DNA from: UBA6898 sp964463135
GTDB lineage: Bacteria; Nitrospirota; Thermodesulfovibrionia; Thermodesulfovibrionales; UBA6898
Assembly: GCA_964463135.1 (NCBI GenBank)
Contig: CAYXBA010000008.1
Location: forward strand, 62,001-126,000
Direction: 5' to 3'
Length of the DNA stretch: 64,000 nt
Under the pieces are notes generated by a model, which saw nothing but the letters and a program-made list of their open reading frames with translations, was not told where the DNA came from and searched no databases. The translations under genes and the position numbers were made by a program. Positions 8,821 to 16,549 of the stretch are shown here, one piece after another; positions within the stretch are counted from its first letter, which is position 1, and each line of letters begins with the position of its first letter.

Positions 8821-9852
8821 TTAAACCTCCCTAAGGTATTTTGCTGCATCTTCAGGCGATGTAGGTAAAATGTAAAAACCTGATCCCCATTCAAATCCGG
8901 TAGTTCTCTGCAGCCGGGGCATGATCTCAAGGTGCCAGTGAAAGTCGTCCCCGAGGGTATGCCAATGGTCCTTGCGGGGGACCCTGTTCGGCGCAGAATG
9001 TATAAAATAATTATACGGCAGATACGGGAAGAGCGCTCTCAGCTTCTTCAATACAGAAGCCATGATGAGCGCGAGATCCTCGATCTCATCCGGCCGGGTG
9101 TCCTGGAACGCGCAGTTATGTCTCTTCGGCAGTATCCAGGTTTCAAAAGGGAATTTCGATGCGTAGGGGCAGAATGCTGCGTAGTGCCGAGTTTCGAGAA
9201 TAACCCTGCTGCCGACCCTCAGTTCCTCACGTATCAGATCGCAGAAGAGGCAGCGTTCCTTGTACGCGAAATACTGCTTTGCCCCGTCGAGTTCTTCCTT
9301 GACCCTCTTGGGGATGACAGGGGTAGATGCAAGATGAGCCACCGGATGCCCGTAATGAGCGCCTGCAGAGACACCATGGTTCTTATAGACAAGGGTGTAT
9401 CTCAGGCGGGAGTCCTTTTCAAGGTCTGCGATGCGGTCTCGGTAGGTCTGGATGACCCGTGTCATCTGATCGAGGCCCATATCTTCAGGCTGGACATTAT
9501 GATATGGTGATTCAATAATGACCTCATTCGCACCAATGCTGTTCATCTTGTCATACATGCCCTCGCCCCGTCTGCCGAGTTCTCCCTCGACCTTGAAGAT
9601 GGGGGTCGCATTCGGGACAACTCTGGTCCACCAGTCAGGTGAAGCGCCCGAGGAAGAGTTGTTCCTCACACGCAGGATCTCGCCGGTCGTCTCTTTCTCC
9701 CGGCCCGCACAGAACTTACAGCTTTCTTGAGGTATGTTTGCCGGAGAAGGCTCTGGCTGGTATGCAGAGGGAGGCACTGACTCACTGAGCACAGCTATCC
9801 ATCTTCCCAGAAGGGGGTCTTTCCTCAGTTCATTGAGGTCTGTTTTTTTCAT
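8821..9852 (-). CDS. Galactose-1-phosphate uridylyltransferase family protein with altered active-site motif
   Basis: A 343-residue GalT-like protein of the HIT superfamily. Both halves are recognisable: a zinc CxxC at residues 45-48 (CKFC), a second at 201-204 (CLFC), and the C-terminal FHWHLEIMPR near residue 310. In GalT the nucleophile is the second His of HPHxQ. Here the aligned segment reads HPVAH (169-173), placing valine at the nucleophile position and histidine where Gln normally lies. Transferase activity is therefore uncertain, and the protein could be a phosphorylase or nucleotide-binding relative. It overlaps coaX by 23 bp and is followed immediately by uspA. Confidence 0.85.
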   Translation of the reverse strand: MKKTDLNELRKDPLLGRWIAVLSESVPPSAYQPEPSPANIPQESCKFCAGREKETTGEILRVRNNSSSGASPDWWTRVVPNATPIFKVEGELGRRGEGMYDKMNSIGANEVIIESPYHNVQPEDMGLDQMTRVIQTYRDRIADLEKDSRLRYTLVYKNHGVSAGAHYGHPVAHLASTPVIPKRVKEELDGAKQYFAYKERCLFCDLIREELRVGSRVILETRHYAAFCPYASKFPFETWILPKRHNCAFQDTRPDEIEDLALIMASVLKKLRALFPYLPYNYFIHSAPNRVPRKDHWHTLGDDFHWHLEIMPRLQRTTGFEWGSGFYILPTSPEDAAKYLREV

Positions 9853-10600
9853 GAAGTATCTTTAGCCCCTCTAATGTCAGATCAGGCCTGACCATATGAG
9901 ATCTCCTGATGAAGTCTTTGATCAGCATACAGTAACCGCCGGTAAGGACCGTATTAACTATCAGCCCTGTTTCAGATTCCATCTCTTCCAGTATCCGTTC
10001 AACAGCCCCTGCTGTGCCGATGATCAACCCTGTCAGTATGCAGCCGGCAGTGTCTCTTCCGACGGCTGCTCCGGGTTTACCGAGGTCGACAGCACCAAGC
10101 TTCGAGGTCTTCCTGCCGAGGGACTCATTCATGATCCCTATGCCCGGCATTATCGAGCCCCCGATATAACAGCCCTGTCTGTCAACGACCGTGATCGTGG
10201 TTGCAGAACCGAAATCTATCACAGCAACCGGCCTCTTAAAAAGCGAAAAAGCTGCTACTGCATTTGCTATCCTGTCTGTACCGAGCTGTTCAGGTGCAGG
10301 TATTCTGAACCCTATCCCGGCCATCGCACTATTAACAATAAGGATATCAGATTTCCCTTCTCCCGAAATCCCTTCCAGAACCTCTCTAAAGACCTCGGTA
10401 TGAGACGGAACCACTGATGATATTATACCGTTACCTGCTGATATTGCTATATTTTTTTCTGCCATATAGGTATGCAGAAGCAGCCTGTATTCATCTGTAC
10501 GGAGCAAGGGGTTGGTCGGTATTCGCTGTACGACGAGGCTGGATTCAAGGAAATAACCTATAGTTATTGATGAGTTGCCGATGTCTGTTGCAATAAGCAT
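9830..10600 (-). CDS. coaX: Type III pantothenate kinase
   Basis: Phosphorylates pantothenate in the first step of coenzyme A synthesis. At 256 residues it has the usual length. The ASKHA-fold signatures are present: N-terminal ATDIGNSSITIGYF (phosphate 1), ELGTDRIANAVAAF (pantothenate-binding G-x-D-R) and VIDFGSATTITVVD (phosphate 2). It follows birA after 54 bp and overlaps galT. The birA-coaX pairing is common in bacteria and groups two cofactor functions, biotin attachment and CoA synthesis. Confidence 0.95.
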   Translation of the reverse strand: MLIATDIGNSSITIGYFLESSLVVQRIPTNPLLRTDEYRLLLHTYMAEKNIAISAGNGIISSVVPSHTEVFREVLEGISGEGKSDILIVNSAMAGIGFRIPAPEQLGTDRIANAVAAFSLFKRPVAVIDFGSATTITVVDRQGCYIGGSIMPGIGIMNESLGRKTSKLGAVDLGKPGAAVGRDTAGCILTGLIIGTAGAVERILEEMESETGLIVNTVLTGGYCMLIKDFIRRSHMVRPDLTLEGLKILHEKNRPQ

Positions 10601-10653
10601 AATTATCGTTTATTTATATTAAACGTTCCTTATTTAGAAACATAAATATCCAT

Positions 10654-11619
10654 CTAAGAAAGAAAAGAAATATCTCCGGAGCTTATGGTCTTTTGTTTTC
10701 CGGACCGCGTTCTAACTATGAGCATGCCATTGTCATCAATATCTTCGGCAATGCCTGACCATGAACCGTTATGCGTAAGGATACTGACCTTTCTGCCCAA
10801 TGTTGATGAGTTCTGTCTCCATGCATCGAGCAAGGGCCTCTTCCCTTCTTTTTTCAAGATGGTGTACCAGAGCTCAAACTTTTTCAGAAGCTGAATGATT
10901 ATCTCGTTTCTGAGCTGATTTTTTCCAGTCTCCTGCTTTACGGAGGTCGCAATATTCCTGACTGCCGGAGGGAGGCTTCTTACGTCCAAATTTACATTAA
11001 TGCCCATACCGACAACTGCAAGGGCCACCCTGTCAGGATCAGCGCGGACCTCGGTTAAAATTCCCCCGATCTTTTTATTGGAGATGACAAGGTCATTTGG
11101 CCATTTAATCGTAACGGGAACAGCGCATGCGCTCCGCAGTGCCAGGGCGCCTGATACAGCAGCCAGGACCGTGAGCATCGTCGTGTCTTTCGGCTCTAGC
11201 TCAGGCCGGATTATCAGGCTGATATAAATATTTACGCCGGCAGGAGACTCCCAGGTTCTGCCGAGCCTTCCTTTGCCCCTTGACTGATGGTCTGCAACAA
11301 TAACCGTACCGGGAGCAATCTCCCGTCTTGTTGCAAGTGACATGGCAAGATCATTCGTTGACTCAACCGAATCATGGACAACGATATCTTTCCAGAGACT
11401 GCTCCTGGCCCGCATAAGCAGATAATCCCGTGCCAGGTCAGGAGCGCTTATGAGGGAGTACCCTTTGGAAGGCACGGCATCGATCACATATCCCTTATTT
11501 CTGAGCGCGAGTATCTTCTTCCATACGGCAGCCCGCGATATGCCGAGACGGGCGCTGATCTCCTGCCCAGAAATAAAGGCACCAGCAGCCGACAGCTCGT
11601 TAAGAATCGTTTCCGGCAT
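10654..11619 (-). CDS. birA: Biotin-[acetyl-CoA-carboxylase] ligase with N-terminal repressor domain
   Basis: A 321-residue bifunctional BirA. An N-terminal winged helix at residues 1-60 (ISARLGISRAAVWKKILAL) should bind biotin-gene operators. The central ligase domain has SRGKGRLGRTWESPAG (biotinyl-AMP loop) and IKWPNDL, and a C-terminal SH3-like domain follows. It activates biotin to biotinyl-5'-AMP and attaches it to carboxylase carrier proteins. No biotin synthesis genes are in the window, so any regulatory target lies elsewhere. It appears to be the first gene of the birA-coaX-galT-uspA-JAMM cluster. Confidence 0.95.
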   Translation of the reverse strand: MPETILNELSAAGAFISGQEISARLGISRAAVWKKILALRNKGYVIDAVPSKGYSLISAPDLARDYLLMRARSSLWKDIVVHDSVESTNDLAMSLATRREIAPGTVIVADHQSRGKGRLGRTWESPAGVNIYISLIIRPELEPKDTTMLTVLAAVSGALALRSACAVPVTIKWPNDLVISNKKIGGILTEVRADPDRVALAVVGMGINVNLDVRSLPPAVRNIATSVKQETGKNQLRNEIIIQLLKKFELWYTILKKEGKRPLLDAWRQNSSTLGRKVSILTHNGSWSGIAEDIDDNGMLIVRTRSGKQKTISSGDISFLS

Positions 11620-11663
11620 AGGTAGAGGTGCCTGCGGGAATAAGAAGATTTTGTGTTCTGCTG

Positions 11664-12359
11664 CTATTCTTCAGGAAGTATCTTGACAACAATCTTGCCT
11701 TTCAGCGCTTCGGCGAACTTCTTTGCATCATCACCGGTCCCGACAATAGAGCCGTAATGCATGGGGATAGCGATCTTCGGCTTAATATCGAGTGCAGCAT
11801 GGACTGCTTCTTCTGCTGTCATGACATAGGTTCCGGAAACAGGGAGCAGTGCAATGTCTGCCTTAAAGTTCGCCATCTCAGGGATGTAGTCAGTATCACC
11901 AGCGAGGTAAATGCGCTCACCTGAGACTGTAACGATATAACCGACCCAACCCCTGTCTTTGGTATGAAACTGCTTATTCGTATTGTATGAGGGCACGGCC
12001 TCTATCCTGATGCCGGAGACATCGATCTTATCCCCCGGCTTAACGATCTTAATGTTGCCCTTGAGTTTTGCGGCGCAGTCAGCAGGTGCAACGATCACCG
12101 TATCGGGTCCCTGGAGCATCTTGACATCGTCCGGAGAGCAGTGGTCACGATGCTCATGAGTGATCAGGATTATGTCTGCACGGTCCTGCTTCTTTACCTT
12201 GAACGGGTCGGTGTAAATAACCTTGTCGCCGGTTATCTTAAAGGTGTCATGGCCGAGCCAGTGGATGTTATTTATCATTGCAAAACCCTCCTTGTGCGCC
12301 GAAAACAGAAACAGTAACGCCAATGATGTGAAAAAGAATGACCGCAATAGGATTTTCAT
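11664..12359 (-). CDS. Secreted metallo-beta-lactamase-fold hydrolase, UPF0173-like
   Basis: A 231-residue protein of the MBL-fold hydrolase superfamily related to the UPF0173/UlaG-like group. The metal signature THEHRDH is present, with later ligands in YLAGDTDYI and IPMHYGS. Unlike most relatives it has an N-terminal hydrophobic signal (LLRSFFFTSLALLFLFSAH) followed by a short linker, so it is probably exported to the periplasm or anchored there. The substrate cannot be inferred. It is divergent from cheR, with a 60-156 bp gap depending on the cheR start. Confidence 0.85.
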   Translation of the reverse strand: MKILLRSFFFTSLALLFLFSAHKEGFAMINNIHWLGHDTFKITGDKVIYTDPFKVKKQDRADIILITHEHRDHCSPDDVKMLQGPDTVIVAPADCAAKLKGNIKIVKPGDKIDVSGIRIEAVPSYNTNKQFHTKDRGWVGYIVTVSGERIYLAGDTDYIPEMANFKADIALLPVSGTYVMTAEEAVHAALDIKPKIAIPMHYGSIVGTGDDAKKFAEALKGKIVVKILPEE

Positions 12360-12390
12360 AGCCGGATTATATCACACAGGCAAAAGATAG

Positions 12391-12396
12391 TATAAT
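12391..12396 (+). promoter_or_regulatory. Consensus -10 box upstream of cheR
   Basis: A perfect TATAAT follows AAAAGATAG. The -35 region about 17 bp upstream (around 12367) is only weakly matched. A transcript starting near 12403 would have a short leader if cheR translation begins close to 12420. Confidence 0.45.
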
Positions 12397-12515
12397 GTTA
12401 GGCAGAGAAAGGGCTTGCCATAAAGAACTGCGATAATAATGACTGCCTGAAGCAGCTTCTTGAATATATTCACGAAGCGCGCGGCATTGATTTTTCCCTG
12501 TACCGCCAGACGACC

Positions 12516-13286
12516 GTGGTGCGGAAACTTGAGCTCAGACTGCAGCAGACGAACAGCAGCGACTATAAAGAATACCTTTCTTTTCTCAAGACGAATCCCG
12601 AAGAGATCCTGGCCCTGGTCAGGACGCTGACCATTAAGGTGAGCAATTTTTTCAGAAATCCGGTTGTTTTCGAACTGCTCGAATCACGGGTTCTGCCTGA
12701 GCTTGCTGTTGAGTTCGGCTTTCTGAAGGCATGGAGTTTAGGTGCTGCACATGGTGAGGAGCCCTATTCGGTCGCCATGATCGTTCGTGATTATCTGCTC
12801 CAGGAGAATCCCTCTTTTGTCTACCATATTCAAGGGACGGACGTTGATCCAGAGGCCATCGAAAAAGCGAGAAAGGGGGAGTATTCCGTTGAAGAGCTTT
12901 TCGAGACAAAAAGGAAATACCTTGATGCATACTTCATAAAACTCCCGCCGCAATCCGGCATCTGCCCGGGCGCTGAACGATATCAGATAAAAGATGAGAT
13001 CAGGTCCATGGTGAGATTTTCGAGCGACAATATTATGAACATGCTGCTGCATAATAGGGCATATCTCGGGAGTTACAATCTCATACTCTGCAGGAATGTC
13101 CTGATCTATCTGAACAGGGAGATGCAGGAGCAGATGATCAGGGCGATAGGAGACACCCTGCATGACAAGGGCTATCTCGTGATCGGCGAAGCTGAAACCA
13201 TGCCGGAAAGCGTCAGGCAGGAATTTGAACAGCCGTTCCCCGGCATAAAGATATTCAGAAAAAGACGGTCAGCAGCAGCGCCCTGA
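12516..13286 (+). CDS. cheR: CheR-type protein-glutamate O-methyltransferase
   Basis: A SAM-dependent methyltransferase that methylates glutamates of chemoreceptors. Visible landmarks are TIKVSNFFRNP, a SAM loop reading LGAAHGEEPYSVAM, GTDVDPEAIEKARKGEYS and the catalytic-region LILCRNVLIYLN. The first standard start codon in frame is GTG at 12516, but CheR-like sequence clearly continues upstream in frame (LLEYIHEARGIDFSLYRQ) as far as about 12420, with no ATG, GTG or TTG before the TAG at 12399. The real N-terminus probably lies 30 residues further upstream, perhaps at ATA 12420. No other chemotaxis gene is nearby. Its 3' end overlaps the convergent nagA by 18 bp. Confidence 0.88.
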   Translation: MVRKLELRLQQTNSSDYKEYLSFLKTNPEEILALVRTLTIKVSNFFRNPVVFELLESRVLPELAVEFGFLKAWSLGAAHGEEPYSVAMIVRDYLLQENPSFVYHIQGTDVDPEAIEKARKGEYSVEELFETKRKYLDAYFIKLPPQSGICPGAERYQIKDEIRSMVRFSSDNIMNMLLHNRAYLGSYNLILCRNVLIYLNREMQEQMIRAIGDTLHDKGYLVIGEAETMPESVRQEFEQPFPGIKIFRKRRSAAAP

Positions 13287-14147
13287 TCTCTTCATGCCGA
13301 TATACCGCAGCGGGTTGATTGTTGATGCCCTGAGGATCTTCGCATCAGGTATGCCGATGCGCTGAAGTACCTTTGCCGCGCCGCCCAGTGTAAGGCCGCT
13401 GCCTGCAAGCACGCCATGGCTGTACACAACCCCCTCGGCAGATGCACTTCCTTTTACGGAATCCGAGACAATAATGGTCCTGTCGGGCGGCTTGCATCTG
13501 AGTATCAGCTCAAGGGTTTTGGGATGCAGGTGGACCCCATCAGCTATCACTTCAACAGAGAGATCATTGTCCATAAGGCCGAGACCTGCGAGCCCCGGTT
13601 CCCGGTGATGGAATGGCCTCATTGCATTAAAAATATGCGTGATACCCGTTGCTCCGGCCTTTTTTGCCTCAAGCGCCTGCTTTAGTGTCGCATCGGAATG
13701 GCCCATATTGACCTTGATCCCCATATCAGCGCATTTCTCTATCACCGTTAGGGCTCCTGGCAGTTCCGGTGCAAGAGTGATGATCCGAACAATATCTTCA
13801 TAGCCATCGACCAGTCTTTTGAAGGCTGCAAGGGTCGGCCTGATAAAGCTGTCCTTGTCCATGGCCCCGCACCTGACAGGGTTCAGGAACGGCCCTTCAA
13901 GGTTTGCCCCAAGTATGTCTGCTCCTGATCTTCTGCCTTTAGCCTGGATATCCATTGCCGTTCTGACAGCCTTCAGGCTTTTTCTCATCTCATCAATATT
14001 TGCTGAATAGATCGTCGGAAGTATGGCGACTGTCCCTGCCTTTGCATGGGCCTTTGCCAGGGTCAGGACGTCTTCGGGATCGTCTGTCCGCGTATCGTAC
14101 ATGCCGATGCCATGGGTATGGAGGTCAACAAAGCCCTGGAGCTTCAT
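13269..14147 (-). CDS. nagA: N-acetylglucosamine-6-phosphate deacetylase-like amidohydrolase
   Basis: A 292-residue NagA-family metal hydrolase that would remove acetate from GlcNAc-6-phosphate during amino-sugar or peptidoglycan recycling. Motifs include the N-terminal GFVDLHTHGIG, GANLEGPF with the metal-binding Glu, VNMGHSDAT, ITHIFNAMRPFHHREPG and VSDSVKGS. It is shorter than E. coli NagA (about 380 residues) and lacks most of the N-terminal beta-sandwich. The ATG at 14147 is chosen because it overlaps the stop of the upstream RHH gene as ATGA; a longer frame to 14213 lies inside that gene. No nagB or sugar transporter is adjacent. Confidence 0.88.
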   Translation of the reverse strand: MKLQGFVDLHTHGIGMYDTRTDDPEDVLTLAKAHAKAGTVAILPTIYSANIDEMRKSLKAVRTAMDIQAKGRRSGADILGANLEGPFLNPVRCGAMDKDSFIRPTLAAFKRLVDGYEDIVRIITLAPELPGALTVIEKCADMGIKVNMGHSDATLKQALEAKKAGATGITHIFNAMRPFHHREPGLAGLGLMDNDLSVEVIADGVHLHPKTLELILRCKPPDRTIIVSDSVKGSASAEGVVYSHGVLAGSGLTLGGAAKVLQRIGIPDAKILRASTINPLRYIGMKRSGRCC

Positions 14148-14335
14148 AACATCTTTCCGCGGCGGGTGAAGAAATCGCTCAAGGCAAGGCGTATGACCCC
14201 GCCTTTTGACCATTTTCTGCCTGTATCCTTTGCCAGTTCATGCGAGGCTTCTTCGAGTGCCTCAAGCACCTCTTCTTCTAGATAGACAGAGGTCTTTACC
14301 AGTTTTTCGTGTTCCCCATCGTGGTTCTGTTCCAT
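14144..14335 (-). CDS. Small ribbon-helix-helix (CopG-like) DNA-binding protein
   Basis: A 63-residue protein whose middle (LVKTSVYLEEEVLEALEEA) matches the beta-strand plus helix of ribbon-helix-helix regulators, followed by WSKGGVIRLALSDFF as the second helix. It overlaps nagA by 4 bp (ATGA), so the two are translationally coupled. RHH proteins often are antitoxins or local repressors; with nagA as the only partner, a local regulator is more likely than an antitoxin (inference). Confidence 0.7.
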   Translation of the reverse strand: MEQNHDGEHEKLVKTSVYLEEEVLEALEEASHELAKDTGRKWSKGGVIRLALSDFFTRRGKML

Positions 14336-14467
14336 ATTCCAAGTTTAAACAATTTCAGAGACCCTGTATAGGGGGCCACATGGGCTCCGGAAACAGATAT
14401 CATTTCTTTTCAAAAGCACGCTAAAATAATCCAGCCCTAATGAGATTGATGAATGAGTCTGCAGGTC

Positions 14468-14486
14468 ATTCCCGCTTGTCGGGAAT
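14468..14486. repeat. REP-like short palindromic repeat
   Basis: ATTCCCG (14468-14474) and CGGGAAT (14480-14486) flank CTTGT. The wider context, TCATTCCCGC then GGGAATC and a CTGGAT about 25 bases on, is the form of a widespread class of REP/RAYT-type intergenic palindromes. Only one copy was seen in the window. It lies between the RHH gene and the RNA methyltransferase. Confidence 0.55.
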
Positions 14487-14565
14487 CATTCTTGAAGCAG
14501 GACACTGGATATTCCAAAATAGGGTACAAGCAAGCCAGCAGTTGAGGAGCTGAATCGGTAACGTT

Positions 14566-15366
14566 ATGAGATACATGAAGATCACCAGCAGTGCGAACAA
14601 GCATATCAGGGATATAATCCAGATCAGGGAGACGCGTGCAAAGTTCAGGCATGCGGCATTTCTGGTCGAAGGGCCGCATCCTGTCGAGATGGCCCTTGCC
14701 GCAGGGGTCCAGATCAAAGAGGTCTTTGTGACCGAGGCGTTCATCAATGCCAAAGAACACCGCACCCTCCTCGGGAAGGTCACAGCTGCCATCTTTGAAG
14801 TTTCCGAGCAGGTCCTGAATAAGATCACGGATACCGAGACGCCTCAGGGCATTGTGGCGCTTGCCGGGTATACGCCGGGCAAGCTCGATGCGCTGTCCCT
14901 GAAGGAAAACCCTCTGCTGGTTGTTCTTGATGCCATACAGGACCCGGGCAATCTCGGAACGATCATCAGGACAGCAGATGCAGCAGGCGCTGATGCGGTC
15001 ATCCTGCTTCCGGGCACCTGCGATGCATTCATGCCTAAGGTGATCAGGGCAACAGCAGGGAGCCTCTTCAATGTCCCGCTTCTGTATGCAGAGCCTGCTG
15101 CGCTTGTCGAGTGGTTAAGCAAACATAAGGTCCCGCTCGCGGTCACTGCTGCTGATGCGGGAAAGACCGTATTCGATACTGACCTCAGCCGGGGCATTGC
15201 GATTGCCTTTGGTAATGAAGCCCATGGCGTAAGCGATCAACTCAGAAAAGCTGCTGATCGTTTCCTCAATATCCCCATTCTCGGCAAGGCCGAAAGCCTC
15301 AATGTCGGCACCTCTGCTGCGATATGTCTTTACGAAGCGGTGAGGCAGAGGAAAGTTAGGTCGTAG
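14566..15366 (+). CDS. TrmH/SpoU-family RNA 2'-O-ribose methyltransferase
   Basis: A 266-residue SPOUT methyltransferase that uses SAM to 2'-O-methylate a ribose in rRNA or tRNA. An N-terminal L30e-like substrate-binding part (residues 1-95, with FLVEGPHPVEMAL) precedes the catalytic knot with the motif 1 segment IQDPGNLGTIIRTADAAG, motif 2 AIAFGNEAHGVS and motif 3 IPILGKAESLNVGTSAAI. The exact target nucleotide cannot be told from sequence. It stands alone on the plus strand. A possible earlier Met pair gives MRYMKITS. Confidence 0.93.
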   Translation: MRYMKITSSANKHIRDIIQIRETRAKFRHAAFLVEGPHPVEMALAAGVQIKEVFVTEAFINAKEHRTLLGKVTAAIFEVSEQVLNKITDTETPQGIVALAGYTPGKLDALSLKENPLLVVLDAIQDPGNLGTIIRTADAAGADAVILLPGTCDAFMPKVIRATAGSLFNVPLLYAEPAALVEWLSKHKVPLAVTAADAGKTVFDTDLSRGIAIAFGNEAHGVSDQLRKAADRFLNIPILGKAESLNVGTSAAICLYEAVRQRKVRS

Positions 15367-15472
15367 CCGTCTCCTTGTAGATATTACTTAACGTTTGATA
15401 TATACCTCGTGTTACAAAATATCGGGACGTTGCAGTGATGGTTTCTTGGGGTTCGTAACGCTTCATAAAATC

Positions 15473-15489
15473 CTAATGATTACCATTAG
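15473..15489. promoter_or_regulatory. Small inverted repeat upstream of tandem usp gene
   Basis: CTAATG (15473-15478) and CATTAG (15484-15489) are exact reverse complements around ATTAC. It lies 112 bp before the usp start in an otherwise featureless 234-bp intergenic region. It may be an operator, but a 6-bp palindrome in A/T-rich DNA could arise by chance. Confidence 0.25.
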
Positions 15490-15600
15490 TGTTGTCTGAC
15501 GGATAACTAAAGATTTGTGTCGATTAGATGTGACTCAGCCTCTTGCAGTAAGTTCAAAATGTGATACGATTGAATCAGAGACTGAAGAGCGGAGGGGACG

Positions 15601-16479
15601 ATGAAGATCCTGCTGGCAACCGATGGTTCAGAATGTTCTGAGACTGCGGCAAAGTTTCTGACCCGTTTCAATTTATCATCCAATGATATTATCACCCTGT
15701 TCCATGTTGTCTCTGAAATCCCCTATGAAGATGAATACAGCAAGCAGATTCTCCATGCCATAAAAAGAGTTTCACCCAAGATCCTCAGATCCAGTGAAGA
15801 TGCGCTCAGGCCCCTTCCGGTGCGCATAATCAAGACGGAGGGGGAGGGTGTGCCTGAAATCGAGATCGCCAAAAAGGCTGATGACTGTGAAGCTGATCTC
15901 ATTGTTATGGGCGCACGAGGCGTAAAGGGGATCTCGTCGCTCTTCCTCGGAAGCGTGACACGGGCAGTCTCAGCGCTCTCAACAAGGCCTATGCTGATAA
16001 CAAAGCCGGGCAATAAAGCGTCGGCTCAGGGGATGAAGGTCCTGTTCTGCGCGGACGGATCGTCCTCTGCTGCAAGAACCACGAATATGCTCGCGCAGCT
16101 GCCCTTTCCCGAGATGACCGAGTTGACCATTCTTACCATGGCGCGATCAGCTTTTGGCGACATCCCTGATCGCTTTGCCCTTGAGGTCAATGAAGCGATG
16201 AAAGATTCTCTGGCAAAGGTCAGGGAAATGGAGGCAAAGGCAGCAGGAAGAATAATCGACAGTCTGCAGGCTCAGCTTTCGATGAGATTTCCTGTTATCC
16301 ATCCTGTTGTAAAAGGCGGAGACCCGGCCCAGGAAATTCTCAAGCAGGCCGACGAGATGCAGGCCGACCTTATTGCAATCGGCAGCAGGGGTCTTAAGGG
16401 TATGAAGGGAATGCTCGAAAGCGTTTCCCGCAGAGTGCTCGGCAGGGCTGCCTGCAGTGTTTTGATCGGGCGGGATTAG
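15601..16479 (+). CDS. Tandem universal stress protein
   Basis: A 292-residue protein with two UspA domains in tandem. Domain 1 (1-138) starts MKILLATDGSECSETAAKF and ends with MGARGVKGISSLFLGSVTRAV. Domain 2 (145-292) starts GMKVLFCADGSSSAARTT and ends with IGSRGLKGMKGMLESVSRRV. Both retain the glycine-rich nucleotide-binding loop, though domain 2 has E rather than G before S. A GGAGGGG ribosome-binding site precedes the ATG. It is monocistronic and convergent with clpB across a shared hairpin. Confidence 0.93.
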   Translation: MKILLATDGSECSETAAKFLTRFNLSSNDIITLFHVVSEIPYEDEYSKQILHAIKRVSPKILRSSEDALRPLPVRIIKTEGEGVPEIEIAKKADDCEADLIVMGARGVKGISSLFLGSVTRAVSALSTRPMLITKPGNKASAQGMKVLFCADGSSSAARTTNMLAQLPFPEMTELTILTMARSAFGDIPDRFALEVNEAMKDSLAKVREMEAKAAGRIIDSLQAQLSMRFPVIHPVVKGGDPAQEILKQADEMQADLIAIGSRGLKGMKGMLESVSRRVLGRAACSVLIGRD

Positions 16480-16483
16480 ACGA

Positions 16484-16513
16484 GGCAGGCAGAGGAAGAT
16501 TTCTCTGCCTGCC
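16484..16513. terminator. Hairpin between convergent usp and clpB genes
   Basis: GGCAGGCAGAG (16484-16494) pairs perfectly with CTCTGCCTGCC (16503-16513) around an 8-nt loop. It sits in the 70-bp gap between two converging genes, where a bidirectional terminator is expected. There is no run of T on either side, so it may be an RNA-stability hairpin or a Rho-assisted end rather than a classic intrinsic terminator. Confidence 0.6.
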
Positions 16514-16549
16514 CCCGTTCAAAGGCCGATTGATGCTCTTGTTCGGTAT

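Noticed and set aside
8367..8930. Longer uspA start at 8930
   Set aside because: The extra 37 residues fall in the end of galT and are not Usp-like. The ATG at 8819 is preceded by GGGAGG and gives the standard N-terminus.
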